From an uncultured Lachnospiraceae bacterium (GTDB lineage: Bacteria; Bacillota_A; Clostridia; Lachnospirales; Lachnospiraceae), in assembly GCA_910587495.1 (NCBI GenBank), contig CAJUMT010000037.1:1-20615 (forward strand): 20,615 nucleotides of DNA, given 5' to 3'. Position numbers and translations under genes: made by a program. The notes under the pieces are model-generated. The model was not told the origin of the DNA. It saw nothing but the letters and a program-made list of their open reading frames with translations, and did no database searches. Each line of letters begins with the position of its first letter. The first letter of the stretch is position 1. Shown piece by piece: positions 1 to 6,772 of this stretch.

Positions 1-25
1 TCCTTATGACCCATCCCTTCTTATC

Positions 26-334
26 TTAATCTTTGGATTTGAAAATAATCTCATCTTCATAGACAAGCCCCAGCTTATCTTTCGCCACATCCTCCACATA
101 CTTTTTAGTCTTGGTGTACGCTTCCAGGGCCTTGATCTCTTCGGCTCTGGCTTCTTCTTCAGCTATAGCTTCTTTAAGAGCCTTCTCCCGATTCTGATAG
201 ATCTGATTCCTCTGCCTTAATCTGATTCCCCCCACGGCAGTGACCGCAAAAACTCCAAAGACAATCAGCATGATCATCCAGGCTCCGGTATTCCTTCGTT
301 TATGTATTTTTTTGTTTCTTACCTTTGTCGGCAT
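26..334 (-). CDS. divIC: Septum formation initiator DivIC/FtsB family protein
   Basis: This 102-residue, single-pass membrane protein of the divisome is expected to work with FtsL and DivIB in septal wall synthesis. The N terminus is short, basic and cytoplasmic (residues 2-15). A membrane segment follows at about residues 18-36, then a coiled-coil stretch rich in Glu, Ala and Lys (about 40-75), and a C-terminal part (KYVEDVAKDKLGLVYEDEI) that carries the family's typical 'A-x-x-x-LGLV' signature. The frame is open further upstream to 481, but the ATG at 334 has a good GAGGTGG ribosome binding site and gives the usual family length, so I chose it. It is the last gene seen in the rqcP-yabP-yabQ-divIC order known from Bacillus subtilis, 11 nt after yabQ. 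Confidence 0.9.
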   Translation of the reverse strand: MPTKVRNKKIHKRRNTGAWMIMLIVFGVFAVTAVGGIRLRQRNQIYQNREKALKEAIAEEEARAEEIKALEAYTKTKKYVEDVAKDKLGLVYEDEIIFKSKD

Positions 335-345
335 CTGCACCACCT

Positions 346-789
346 CTATGAGAATAAAATAATTATAAACTCTTTTAACTTTTTTTTCAATTTCTTTTTG
401 TAAAATCTGCATACCATACGCAGAACTTGTACTATTTTCCCATGCACGGCCCGAAAAGGTTTCAAAAAAACGCCCAGGCACAGATTCAAAACCCGTGCGC
501 TGTAATAGACCAGGAGTCCGCTTATAGTCTGATGATAGAGAAACATTCCTGCCGCCACGGCAAACAGCGCATATCCGCGTACGGCCCCGTCATTCTCTCT
601 GTATAAAAGCTGAAAAACCAAAAAGGCAGTCCCCAGCCAATATGCCACATCCTCTGCCGCCACCGCCGCTGTTCCATGGGGTATGATCCTCCTGATTATC
701 CGCAGCAGGTCATACAAAACCAGTATCCATACGCCTCGAAGTACTGCCAGTCCAAAAAACTGCAGTTCCTTTACAATTCCCGGACTCAT
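346..789 (-). CDS. yabQ: Spore cortex biosynthesis protein YabQ
   Basis: YabQ is an integral membrane protein of the mother cell that is needed for spore cortex formation in Bacillus; its biochemical activity is unknown. The 147-residue product has about four hydrophobic segments (roughly residues 8-30, 45-63, 70-88 and 90-110), followed by a very basic tail with runs of lysine (around 128-140) that would face the cytoplasm. The ATG at 789 is preceded by an AGGT ribosome binding site and lies 4 nt after the yabP stop, so the two genes are almost certainly co-translated. The family call rests on the membrane pattern plus the conserved yabP-yabQ-divIC order; the sequence of this family is poorly conserved. 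Confidence 0.85.
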   Translation of the reverse strand: MSPGIVKELQFFGLAVLRGVWILVLYDLLRIIRRIIPHGTAAVAAEDVAYWLGTAFLVFQLLYRENDGAVRGYALFAVAAGMFLYHQTISGLLVYYSARVLNLCLGVFLKPFRAVHGKIVQVLRMVCRFYKKKLKKKLKEFIIILFS

Positions 790-793
790 ACTG

Positions 794-1099
794 TTACCTG
801 AACAGGCGGTTCAGAAGCGATTCCCCGCCTTTCTTAAAATCGGAGATCTCGGAATACTGAATGCTGTCAATTCTGCCTTCCAGATCAATCTCCCCTTTCT
901 CAAGAGACAGGCGATTTACATGCAGATCCGCCCCCTTGATCTGCAGCATGCCAAGCTCCGTCTCCAGAAGGACTTCTGCTATATCAAAAGAAATAACATC
1001 CGACACGCCGGTGATGCTTCCGGACCGCCGATTCGTCATGCTGATCTTATGCGCACCCCTGCTCTGAGGATGTTCGTCCGCAGTTCCCATTTTGACCAT
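794..1099 (-). CDS. yabP: Sporulation protein YabP
   Basis: YabP is a small, soluble sporulation protein, related to YqfC, that is made in the mother cell and needed for proper spore coat/cortex assembly in Bacillus. The 101-residue product has a polar N terminus (residues 1-22), then the YabP/YqfC core: a predicted beta-rich region with 'ITGVSDVISFD' (about 29-39), 'VLLETELGMLQIKGADLHVNRLSLEKG' (43-69) and 'IDLEGRIDSIQYSE' (71-84). The ATG at 1099 follows a strong AGGAGGT site. That site is partly contained in a hairpin, and a sporulation-type promoter candidate lies just upstream, so this gene may be separately switched on during sporulation although it sits in the HU-rqcP operon. Confidence 0.88.
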   Translation of the reverse strand: MVKMGTADEHPQSRGAHKISMTNRRSGSITGVSDVISFDIAEVLLETELGMLQIKGADLHVNRLSLEKGEIDLEGRIDSIQYSEISDFKKGGESLLNRLFR

Positions 1100-1110
1100 A
1101 AAAAAGACCT

Positions 1111-1138
1111 CCTAACATATTCTTTAAAATATATTAGG
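1111..1138 (-). other. Hairpin overlapping the yabP ribosome binding site
   Basis: On the minus-strand RNA the arms CCUAAUAUAUU and AAUAUGUUAGG can pair over 11 positions (one U-G pair), leaving a 6-nt loop. The end of the right arm supplies the first AGG of the yabP AGGAGGT site. Five bases later comes a run of six U just before the ATG. The structure is AU-rich and weak, so it could be a translation-damping hairpin, a poor attenuator, or chance. Confidence 0.4.
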
Positions 1139-1157
1139 AAGTCCCCTTAAATATGAC
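1128..1157 (-). promoter_or_regulatory. Candidate sigma-E-type promoter for yabPQ
   Basis: Reading the minus strand, TCATATT (about 1156-1150) is followed after 14 bases by AATATATT (1135-1128). These fit the mother-cell sigma-E pattern (ATATT, 14-15 bases, CATAnnnT) except for the first base of the -10. In B. subtilis yabP and yabQ are known sigma-E-dependent genes, which supports the idea. The region is very A+T rich, so a chance match is possible. Confidence 0.35.
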
Positions 1158-1168
1158 TTGTTTTATTC

Positions 1169-1408
1169 TTACAAATATTTATACAGTTCTTTTGCTTCCT
1201 CTTTTCTAACGGTTTCCTGCACGTCTAATACCTCTACGCTCACAGTTTTTGTACCAAACTGTATATCGATAATATCCCCTTGTTTCACATTGAGAGAGGC
1301 TTTAGCAGTTTTCCCGTTCACCAGCACTCTGCCGGCATCACAGGCTTCATTGGCAACCGTACGCCTTTTAATCAGGCGGGAAACTTTCAAAAACTTATCT
1401 AATCTCAT
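1169..1408 (-). CDS. rqcP: S4-domain RNA-binding protein RqcP (HslR/YabO family)
   Basis: RqcP binds the 50S subunit carrying an obstructed peptidyl-tRNA and works with RqcH to add alanine tails to stalled nascent chains. The 79-residue product is essentially one S4 fold: the start MRLDKFLKVSRLIKRRT and the 'A(N)EACDAGRVLVNGKTAKAS' segment (about 19-38) are the classical RNA-binding surface, and the C-terminal part (40-79) is a short beta/helix extension. It lies 8 nt after the HU stop. No ribosome binding site is present at the usual distance: an AAAGG abuts the ATG directly. Translation is therefore probably coupled to termination on HU. Confidence 0.9.
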   Translation of the reverse strand: MRLDKFLKVSRLIKRRTVANEACDAGRVLVNGKTAKASLNVKQGDIIDIQFGTKTVSVEVLDVQETVRKEEAKELYKYL

Positions 1409-1416
1409 CCTTTATG

Positions 1417-1689
1417 TCAGTTCAGTGCGTCTTTTAAAGCCTTGCCTGCCTTGAACTTGGGAGATTTGGACGCCGGAATCGTCATCGGTTCGCGGGTATA
1501 TGGATTCCTTCCTTCCCTTTCTGCTCTCTCCGTAACTTCAAAAGTCCCGAAGCCGACTACCTGAACCTTCTCACCTTTCTTTAATTCCTCCGTGACAACA
1601 TCAATAAACGCCTTTATGGCTTTCTCTGCGTCTTTTTTAGGCATATCAGCATTTTCGGCAACTGCTGTGATTAATTCGGCTTTGTTCAT
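1417..1689 (-). CDS. hup: Histone-like DNA-binding protein HU
   Basis: HU is a homodimeric nucleoid protein that bends and compacts DNA without strong sequence preference. The 90-residue product shows the whole HU signature: MNKAELITAVAE at the N terminus, the dimer core 'VVGFGTFEV' (about 44-52) and the DNA-binding arm with 'ERAEREGRNPYTREPMTIPAS' (about 53-73, running straight on from the core), then 'KSPKFKAGKALKDALN'. An ATG two codons upstream (1695) is also in frame, but AGGAGG lies only 2 nt from it and 8 nt from the ATG at 1689, and HU proteins normally begin MNKAE, so 1689 is preferred. It is the first gene of the HU-rqcP-yabP-yabQ-divIC cluster and has its own strong promoter. Confidence 0.95.
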   Translation of the reverse strand: MNKAELITAVAENADMPKKDAEKAIKAFIDVVTEELKKGEKVQVVGFGTFEVTERAEREGRNPYTREPMTIPASKSPKFKAGKALKDALN

Positions 1690-1746
1690 GGTCATTTCCT
1701 CCTAAAAACTTTCCTAAGATGTATGGTTATTATGCATGTCCCATTA

Positions 1747-1775
1747 GTTATACCGTGTTTCCCATTGTTTGTCAA
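1747..1775 (-). promoter_or_regulatory. Sigma-A promoter for the HU operon
   Basis: On the minus strand TTGACA (1775-1770) and TATAAC (1752-1747) are separated by exactly 17 bases. This is nearly consensus and fits the high expression expected of HU. Transcription should start near 1740, giving a leader of about 50 nt. I see no convincing terminator between the phosphoglucomutase stop (1815) and this promoter. Confidence 0.8.
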
Positions 1776-1814
1776 GATAAATTCAGGGGAATTAGATTTT
1801 TGTATTCGCCATAT

Positions 1815-3548
1815 TTACAGCATCTTATTTATCATGGAAAGTACTTCTTCTCCAAGTGCCGCGCTCTTTGCGTCCGCATCCTCAAGGGATGTGCCTTTGA
1901 CTCCATAATAGAACTTAACCTTGGGTTCTGTGCCGGAAGGTCTTACACATAACCATGCGCCGTCATTCAAATCATAATAAAGCACATTGGATGCCGGAAG
2001 ACCGGTAGGTTTCACTTCGCCGGTTGCCATATCTTTGATGGTGTCCAGTTTATAGTCTCTTGCCGATACCACGGTATAACTTCCGATGGTCTTCGGTGTA
2101 TTGTTCCTTAAAGTATCCAAAATCTCCTGGATCTTGGCAAGCCCTTCGATGCCTTTAAGCTCAATAGATTTAACTGCATCTTTATAGTAGCCATATTTCT
2201 CATACATAGCCACCATAGCGTCCCACAGAGTCATGCCTTTCATCTTATAATAAGCGGCAGCCTCGCACAGAGCAACGGTAGCCGAGATAGCATCTTTATC
2301 ACGGGCGTAGGTGCCGATCAGACAGCCGTAAGACTCTTCCAAGCCAAACAGATATGTGCCTTTCCCTGTCTGTTCATTTTTTAGGATCTGCTGTCCAATA
2401 AACTTGAATCCAGTCAGCACTTCGATCAGTTCACAGCCGTAGTTGGCAGCCACAGCATCTACCAAATTCGTAGTAACGATGGATTTGACTACCTGTCCGT
2501 CGGATGGAATCTTGCCTGCGGCCTGCTTCTGACTCAATACATAATCACACAGAAGGGAACCAGACATATTGCCGGTCAGAGGAATATACTCTCCGGACTT
2601 TGTGTCTTTCACATAAACGCCCAGGCGGTCTGCATCCGGGTCTGTGGCAAGCACCAGGTCTGCATCCACTTCTTTTGCAAGTTTTAAGCCCAAAGCGAAA
2701 GCTTCTGCCGCTTCGGGGTTGGGGTAGCTGACAGTGGGAAACTCTCCGTCAGGAAGCTCCTGTTCTTTAACTACATATACGTTTTCAAAACCCAATTCCT
2801 TGAGGGCGCGTCTCGCAGGGATATTACCGGTACCATGAAGCGGCGTATAAACGATGCGAATATCTTTTTGCATCTTGTCAATAGCATCCTGGTTCACCAC
2901 TTGATCCATCACATGTCCAATGAATTTATCATCAATAGCCTGTCCGATAATTTCGTATTTCCCCGCCTTCTTAGCTTCTTCGCGGGTGGTAGTCTTTACT
3001 GTAGAAAGATCTGTAATCGCCAGCACTTCCTCTGTCACGCCTTTATCGTGAGGCGGCGTAAACTGCGCACCATCTTCCCAGTATACTTTATAACCGTTGT
3101 ACTCGGGCGGATTGTGGCTGGCAGTAATATTAATACCCGCCACGCATCCAAGCTCGCGTACTGCAAAGGATAACTCCGGCGTGGGGCGCAGGGAATCGAA
3201 TTTATATGCCTTGATCCCATTGGCCGCCAGCGTAAGCGCCGCTTCCTCCGCAAACTCAGGAGACATACGGCGGGAGTCATAAGCGATGGCAACACCTTTG
3301 CCCTGGCCTCCTTGCTTGATAATATAGTTTGCCAGGCCTTGAGTAGCGCGGCGCACCACATAAATATTCATCCGGTTAATCCCGGCGCCTATGATGCCGC
3401 GCAGGCCTGCTGTGCCAAACTCCAGATCTTTATAAAAGCGTTCTTTAACCTCATTGTCATTATCGGCAATCGCCTTTAATTCTTTTTTCGTCTCTTCGTC
3501 AAAATAAGGATTGGATAGCCACTCCTGGTAAATTTCTTTGTAGTCCAT
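1815..3548 (-). CDS. pgcA: Phosphoglucomutase/phosphomannomutase (alpha-D-phosphohexomutase)
   Basis: This enzyme interconverts glucose 1-phosphate and glucose 6-phosphate (possibly also mannose phosphates), feeding sugar-nucleotide, glycolipid and polysaccharide synthesis in the cytoplasm. At 577 residues it matches the four-domain PgcA/PGM2-like type. Visible motifs in order: FGTAGLRG (about 44-51), the phosphoserine loop TASHNP (142-147), the Mg2+-binding DPDADR (303-308), the sugar-binding GLEESYG (402-408) and the C-terminal phosphate-binding RPSGTEPK. A TTG three codons upstream (3557) is only about 3 nt from the GGGAGGT site, so the ATG at 3548 (about 12 nt away) is preferred; either is possible. 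It follows the CotS-family gene by 21-30 nt. A TATAAT-like sequence near 3591-3596 could provide a separate but weak promoter inside the end of that gene. Confidence 0.93.
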   Translation of the reverse strand: MDYKEIYQEWLSNPYFDEETKKELKAIADNDNEVKERFYKDLEFGTAGLRGIIGAGINRMNIYVVRRATQGLANYIIKQGGQGKGVAIAYDSRRMSPEFAEEAALTLAANGIKAYKFDSLRPTPELSFAVRELGCVAGINITASHNPPEYNGYKVYWEDGAQFTPPHDKGVTEEVLAITDLSTVKTTTREEAKKAGKYEIIGQAIDDKFIGHVMDQVVNQDAIDKMQKDIRIVYTPLHGTGNIPARRALKELGFENVYVVKEQELPDGEFPTVSYPNPEAAEAFALGLKLAKEVDADLVLATDPDADRLGVYVKDTKSGEYIPLTGNMSGSLLCDYVLSQKQAAGKIPSDGQVVKSIVTTNLVDAVAANYGCELIEVLTGFKFIGQQILKNEQTGKGTYLFGLEESYGCLIGTYARDKDAISATVALCEAAAYYKMKGMTLWDAMVAMYEKYGYYKDAVKSIELKGIEGLAKIQEILDTLRNNTPKTIGSYTVVSARDYKLDTIKDMATGEVKPTGLPASNVLYYDLNDGAWLCVRPSGTEPKVKFYYGVKGTSLEDADAKSAALGEEVLSMINKML

Positions 3549-3578
3549 ATTGTACAATTACCTCCCTGATATGGTATT

Positions 3579-4604
3579 TTAGTTGGAATTATTATACAAT
3601 ATCTCAGTAGAAAAGGAAACTCTTTTTTCCCTCTGGGACATGAATTTTTCCAATTTCTCCATATGTTTACCCGGAATCCATGCTTTATTCGTATTATAGT
3701 AGTAATTGGCCAGCTTCCAGAACTTTTCTGGATACCACAAACGCAACGCCAGATACTCTCTTTCCGCTTCCGAAAGAGGCCGTACTTTTTCGTAAGCTTT
3801 CAAAATCTTTTTCCCCAGACGATAGTCATAATTCTGTTTTTCGAGAATTTTTCTTAAATACAAGTACAAATCATTTACCTGCACATCCAAAGCAAATTTT
3901 TCAAAATTGACCACTGCCATCTGGCCGCTGCCTACCAGAATATTGTGGTGGGTGTATTCACCATGGCAAAAATGGCCCTCTGACAGAGCCGCCTCTCTCA
4001 GCTGCCGATAAGAAGAGGTTTTCAGGCGCAGTTCGATCTGCTGGGCCTCTTCTAAAATATCCGGGAAACAGGACAGATAGGCGGATTCAAATTCGTTTTT
4101 TCGGTTTTTTTTGCGGATAAAAGCGTCTATTTTTCGAAGTTCCCGGTTGTGCCGTCCTGCTTCTGCTACTGCGTCGGGACCTGACAGACGCAGACGGTCT
4201 TCGTCTGTTATTTCGCAAAAACCTCGTAAGGTTTTGTGTATCCCTGCCAGGAGAGAGGCAGCTTTTAAGATCTCGCTTTCGCTTCTGGTATCGCATTCTC
4301 TGGCGTCTGGCGCTTCTTTTACAACAAATCGATAATATTCCCGATAAACAGTGGCAAGCCTTCCTTCCTTATCAGGCTCTATATGGTCTACCAAGTAACC
4401 GTTTTCCTTTAAATGGGACAAAAGTTTTTGTTCCTTCTCCAGTTTGTAGGCGCTCCCGGAAAACTCCCGTACCAGGAGTCTGCCTGCACTGGTATCCAGA
4501 AGAAAAGCCCCTCTGGTGCGCCAGCTTCCGTTCACAGTAAATGGGTACTGCTCCAGTACCTGTAGATCTCTCTCATTCATAGAATACCCCCATGTTACGG
4601 TCAT
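3579..4604 (-). CDS. CotS-family spore coat kinase-like protein
   Basis: The 341-residue product belongs to the aminoglycoside-phosphotransferase-like fold used by CotS/CotI/YutH proteins, which are made in the mother cell and built into the spore coat; whether they phosphorylate anything is generally unclear. The N lobe has the small beta sheet with 'GAFLLDTSAGRLLVREF' (about 32-48) and the lysine/glutamate-rich helix after it. The catalytic loop is CHGEYTHHNIL (213-223), and the position normally holding the DFD-type metal ligand reads VVNFEKF (231-237). So the usual HGD aspartate is Glu and the metal aspartate is Asn, which argues for weak or lost kinase activity. The C-terminal 'QVNDLYLYLRKILEK' is typical of the family. 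A second ATG at 4580 (MNERDLQ...) also has a G-rich site upstream; I kept 4604 because of AGAAGGT about 7 nt away. Confidence 0.82.
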   Translation of the reverse strand: MTVTWGYSMNERDLQVLEQYPFTVNGSWRTRGAFLLDTSAGRLLVREFSGSAYKLEKEQKLLSHLKENGYLVDHIEPDKEGRLATVYREYYRFVVKEAPDARECDTRSESEILKAASLLAGIHKTLRGFCEITDEDRLRLSGPDAVAEAGRHNRELRKIDAFIRKKNRKNEFESAYLSCFPDILEEAQQIELRLKTSSYRQLREAALSEGHFCHGEYTHHNILVGSGQMAVVNFEKFALDVQVNDLYLYLRKILEKQNYDYRLGKKILKAYEKVRPLSEAEREYLALRLWYPEKFWKLANYYYNTNKAWIPGKHMEKLEKFMSQREKRVSFSTEILYNNSN

Positions 4605-4617
4605 TTTCGTACCTTCT

Positions 4618-4645
4618 ATCTTATGTAGGGATAGAGGAAAATAGT
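4618..4645 (-). promoter_or_regulatory. Candidate sporulation (sigma-E-like) promoter for the CotS-family gene
   Basis: On the minus strand ACTATT (4645-4640) is followed after 14 bases by CATAAGAT (4625-4618), which matches the CATAnnnT -10 pattern of sigma-E and sigma-K promoters. A coat-protein gene is expected to be under such control. The start point would lie only about 5-10 nt upstream of the ATG at 4604, which makes the shorter ATG at 4580 somewhat more likely if this promoter is real. Confidence 0.4.
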
Positions 4646-4656
4646 ACTATGGGGGC

Positions 4657-4695
4657 AAAAAAAGGATGTGGTTTGCCAGACTTTGGCAAACCACA
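4657..4695 (-). terminator. Intrinsic terminator of the heptad-repeat gene
   Basis: Eleven-base arms TGTGGTTTGCC (4667-4677) and GGCAAACCACA (4685-4695) form a perfect stem with a 7-nt loop. On the minus strand they are followed within 3 bases by a run of seven T (4663-4657). It lies 18 nt beyond the stop codon at 4713. Confidence 0.9.
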
Positions 4696-4712
4696 GGAAA
4701 AGGGTAGGAAAG

Positions 4713-6674
4713 CTATTTTATCTCTTCCGTCTCGATCAGGAATTTTACACTCCCTTTCATATCCGGAGCCAGCTTCGTAAAGGTCTGGTATGCTTCTCCC
4801 GCATCCGCAACAGCGCGGGCGCGGTCTATAACTTTCTGAAAGTCAGTGCAGACCAAGTCATAAAGTTTCTGGATACCGTCCCGGTCAAATTCTTCCGCAC
4901 CATCCCTAAGCTCGATGCTGCCGTCATAAAGTTCCTGTACGCCATCTTTAAGTTCAACGGTTCCATCTAAGAGTTCTACCGTACCATCCTTCAACTCTAC
5001 GGTACCGTCATAAAGTTCTTCTGTACCTTCTTTCAAATCCTGAGAGCCTTCATAAAGTTTTCTGGAACCATCCAGAATTTGTTGCGCACCCGGTTTTAAT
5101 TTATCTTTTACACCGCCGTACACCTGGCCAAGACCGGCGCTTAACTGATGCATTCCTTCCTGCAAAGTAAGAAGCTGGGTCTGCGTAGCTGCAAGCGTCT
5201 CTTGAGCTTCCTTTAATTTATCTATCGCAGCGGCAAGTTCGCCTGCCTGCGCGCCCAATACCTCCGCCTGTTCAGGCGGAAGCTGAGAGATAGCCTGTTG
5301 TACGGCCTGCAAAATTTTTGAAAAATCGTACTCTGTAAACTGTCCTACACTCTCGAATTTTGGTATGGAAATTCCCAGCGGACCCAATACAGTGCGCAAA
5401 GGTTCCACCTGCTGATTTACGGAGTCTAAAGTAGTTTTTAAAACCTGATCTACTACCTGGTCCACGCCGGCCGATAACTGCCCTGCCACAGCAGATATAT
5501 CGTTCCCATTACCGTCCGCGTTGGACATAGAAGACAGAAGGGTATCAAGGCCTGCGTTATAAGTTTTCAGCGCATCTTTTAAGTCTAAAAGACCGTCTTT
5601 TAATTCTTTGGCACCATCGTCTAATTCAAAAGCACCGTCTTTTAGCTTTTTAGCGCCGTCATCGAGTTCTACGGCCCCATCGTAAAGTTCGACAGAACCA
5701 TCTTTTAATTCTACGACTCCGTCCACAAGCTCATGGGTTCCATCCACAAGTTCTGTGGACGCATCCTTTAATTCCTGCATATCGTCTTTTAATTCTTCAA
5801 ATTTATCCAGATCATCAAGGTCAATCTCTTCAGAAAAATCTGACGTGACAGCAGTCATAGTAAGGGGCAGTTCAAAATCTGTGGTATAGGCGCTTACTTC
5901 CAGATATTCTGGAAGATCCAGGTCGTCCATGTCTTCTATTTCCGACAAAGCAATGCTCTTAGACAGCCCCGGAATCACCAGGCCGCCCGCCATGATGCGG
6001 CTGCCGTCGGATATGACCCGACCGTTTTCCATTTCCACATCCATGAACTTTTCTTCATCTAGGAACATGCCCGTAACCACGACAAACGGGGTGTTGATCG
6101 TGTACTGTTCTCCGCTTACAGTGACGGTCTGTGTCTCATGATTTACATAATCGAAACGGATCTTTATATTACCGGATTTACCAGCCATCTTTTTTGGTTC
6201 CATTTTCTGCCCGTCTAAATAGTAGCTGATCTTTACTTCCACCGGAAGCTGTCCGGTAGATTCCCCCTGATAATAAATGTCTTTTCCGCCTGCGTTCCAG
6301 ATCAATTCACCGTTGTCTTTCTTCTTAAAGGATTCTTTTCCTTTTACATTCTTGATTTTTTTCAAATCGCTTTGATCGGTAATCGTGTCGGCCGACGCGG
6401 CATTTCTTAAGATGTCGCTTACAACAATATCCTTAACTGTACCATCCGGAGCAGCTTTCACATAAACGGTCTCCTCTTTTTTAGGTTCTTTAGAACTTTG
6501 AGGTTTTTCAGGCGTCCTGTCCTCTGTATTGGCGGCAGGAGCCGCCGCCTCTTCCGCCCTGAGTTCCATCGGCTTTACACCATGATTCACATAATATGCA
6601 TAACCGCCAACACCGGCTACCGTCCCAAAAGCCACTATGGACGCGGCAATTATCATCTGTTTTCTCAATTTCAT
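4713..6674 (-). CDS. Membrane-anchored LxxG heptad-repeat protein, YhgE/Pip-like
   Basis: This 653-residue protein is probably anchored at the N terminus and faces the cell exterior. The start MKLRKQMIIAASIVAFGTVA is a basic head plus one hydrophobic segment (about 8-29), followed by a Pro/Ala/Glu/Lys-rich linker (about 40-70). Residues about 70-285 form an unrecognised, probably beta-rich domain with many acidic residues toward its end. Two blocks of consecutive heptads of the type xxELxDG follow (about 306-366 and 533-596), separated by a Gln/Ala-rich coiled-coil-like stretch (about 370-525). Such heptads are known from YhgE/Pip, YueB and EsaA proteins, but here no C-terminal membrane segments follow. 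The ATG at 6674 has GGAGGAGG 8 nt upstream; an in-frame TTG at 6692 would overlap that site. The gene is divergent from a TetR gene that likely represses it. Confidence 0.7.
   Translation of the reverse strand: MKLRKQMIIAASIVAFGTVAGVGGYAYYVNHGVKPMELRAEEAAAPAANTEDRTPEKPQSSKEPKKEETVYVKAAPDGTVKDIVVSDILRNAASADTITDQSDLKKIKNVKGKESFKKKDNGELIWNAGGKDIYYQGESTGQLPVEVKISYYLDGQKMEPKKMAGKSGNIKIRFDYVNHETQTVTVSGEQYTINTPFVVVTGMFLDEEKFMDVEMENGRVISDGSRIMAGGLVIPGLSKSIALSEIEDMDDLDLPEYLEVSAYTTDFELPLTMTAVTSDFSEEIDLDDLDKFEELKDDMQELKDASTELVDGTHELVDGVVELKDGSVELYDGAVELDDGAKKLKDGAFELDDGAKELKDGLLDLKDALKTYNAGLDTLLSSMSNADGNGNDISAVAGQLSAGVDQVVDQVLKTTLDSVNQQVEPLRTVLGPLGISIPKFESVGQFTEYDFSKILQAVQQAISQLPPEQAEVLGAQAGELAAAIDKLKEAQETLAATQTQLLTLQEGMHQLSAGLGQVYGGVKDKLKPGAQQILDGSRKLYEGSQDLKEGTEELYDGTVELKDGTVELLDGTVELKDGVQELYDGSIELRDGAEEFDRDGIQKLYDLVCTDFQKVIDRARAVADAGEAYQTFTKLAPDMKGSVKFLIETEEIK
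4887..5078 (-). repeat. 21-bp-periodic coding repeat, C-terminal heptad block
   Basis: About nine successive 21-bp units encode heptads of the form L-Y/K/L-D/E-G-x-x-E (LYEG, LKEG, LYDG, LKDG, LLDG, LKDG, LYDG, LRDG). The DNA units differ at synonymous positions, so the protein pattern, not the DNA, is conserved. Confidence 0.8.
5583..5759 (-). repeat. 21-bp-periodic coding repeat, N-terminal heptad block
   Basis: About eight 21-bp units encode the first xxELxDG heptad array (LVDG, LVDG, LKDG, LYDG, LDDG, LKDG, LDDG, LKDG). The pattern matches the second block at 4887-5078, suggesting an old internal duplication within the gene. Confidence 0.8.
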
Positions 6675-6723
6675 AAAGCATGCCTCCTCCAAAATTTTAC
6701 TGCTCTATCTTTTTGTAATTAAG

Positions 6724-6752
6724 GTTATACCACAAAAATGACCATTGGTCAA
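6724..6752 (-). promoter_or_regulatory. Sigma-A promoter of the heptad-repeat gene
   Basis: On the minus strand TTGACC (6752-6747) and TATAAC (6729-6724) are separated by exactly 17 bases. The -35 element overlaps the palindromic operator candidate at 6739-6751, the normal arrangement for repression. Confidence 0.75.
6739..6751. promoter_or_regulatory. Palindromic TetR operator candidate
   Basis: TGACCATTGGTCA is a perfect inverted repeat of two 6-bp half-sites around a central T. It lies between the divergent heptad gene and the TetR gene, directly on the -35 of the former and about 20-25 bp upstream of the candidate tetR promoter. Binding by the adjacent TetR protein is inferred from position and symmetry. 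Confidence 0.65.
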
Positions 6753-6772
6753 TACTTTAAACAAAATGTACG

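Noticed and set aside
1..25. Possible start of the next gene on the minus strand (ATGGGTCATAAGGA reading toward position 1)
   Set aside because: An AAGAAGGG stretch abuts the ATG with almost no spacing and only a few codons are visible, so no gene can be supported.
683..1150. Open frame of 155 codons on the plus strand across yabQ/yabP
   Set aside because: It is antisense to two conserved sporulation genes with good starts, and its own composition is not protein-like.
1776..1814. Small inverted repeat AATTC/GAATT after the phosphoglucomutase stop as a terminator
   Set aside because: Only five A+T-rich pairs and no T run follow on the minus strand, so it is too weak to call.
3035..3361. Minus-strand frame of 108 codons inside the phosphoglucomutase gene
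   Set aside because: It is a shifted frame of the same strand over the conserved catalytic region containing TASHNP; no ribosome binding site.
4887..5759. Regularly spaced DNA repeats that might suggest a CRISPR array or minisatellite
   Set aside because: The 21-bp period encodes protein heptads in one long frame, units vary at synonymous positions, and there are no unique spacers or cas genes.
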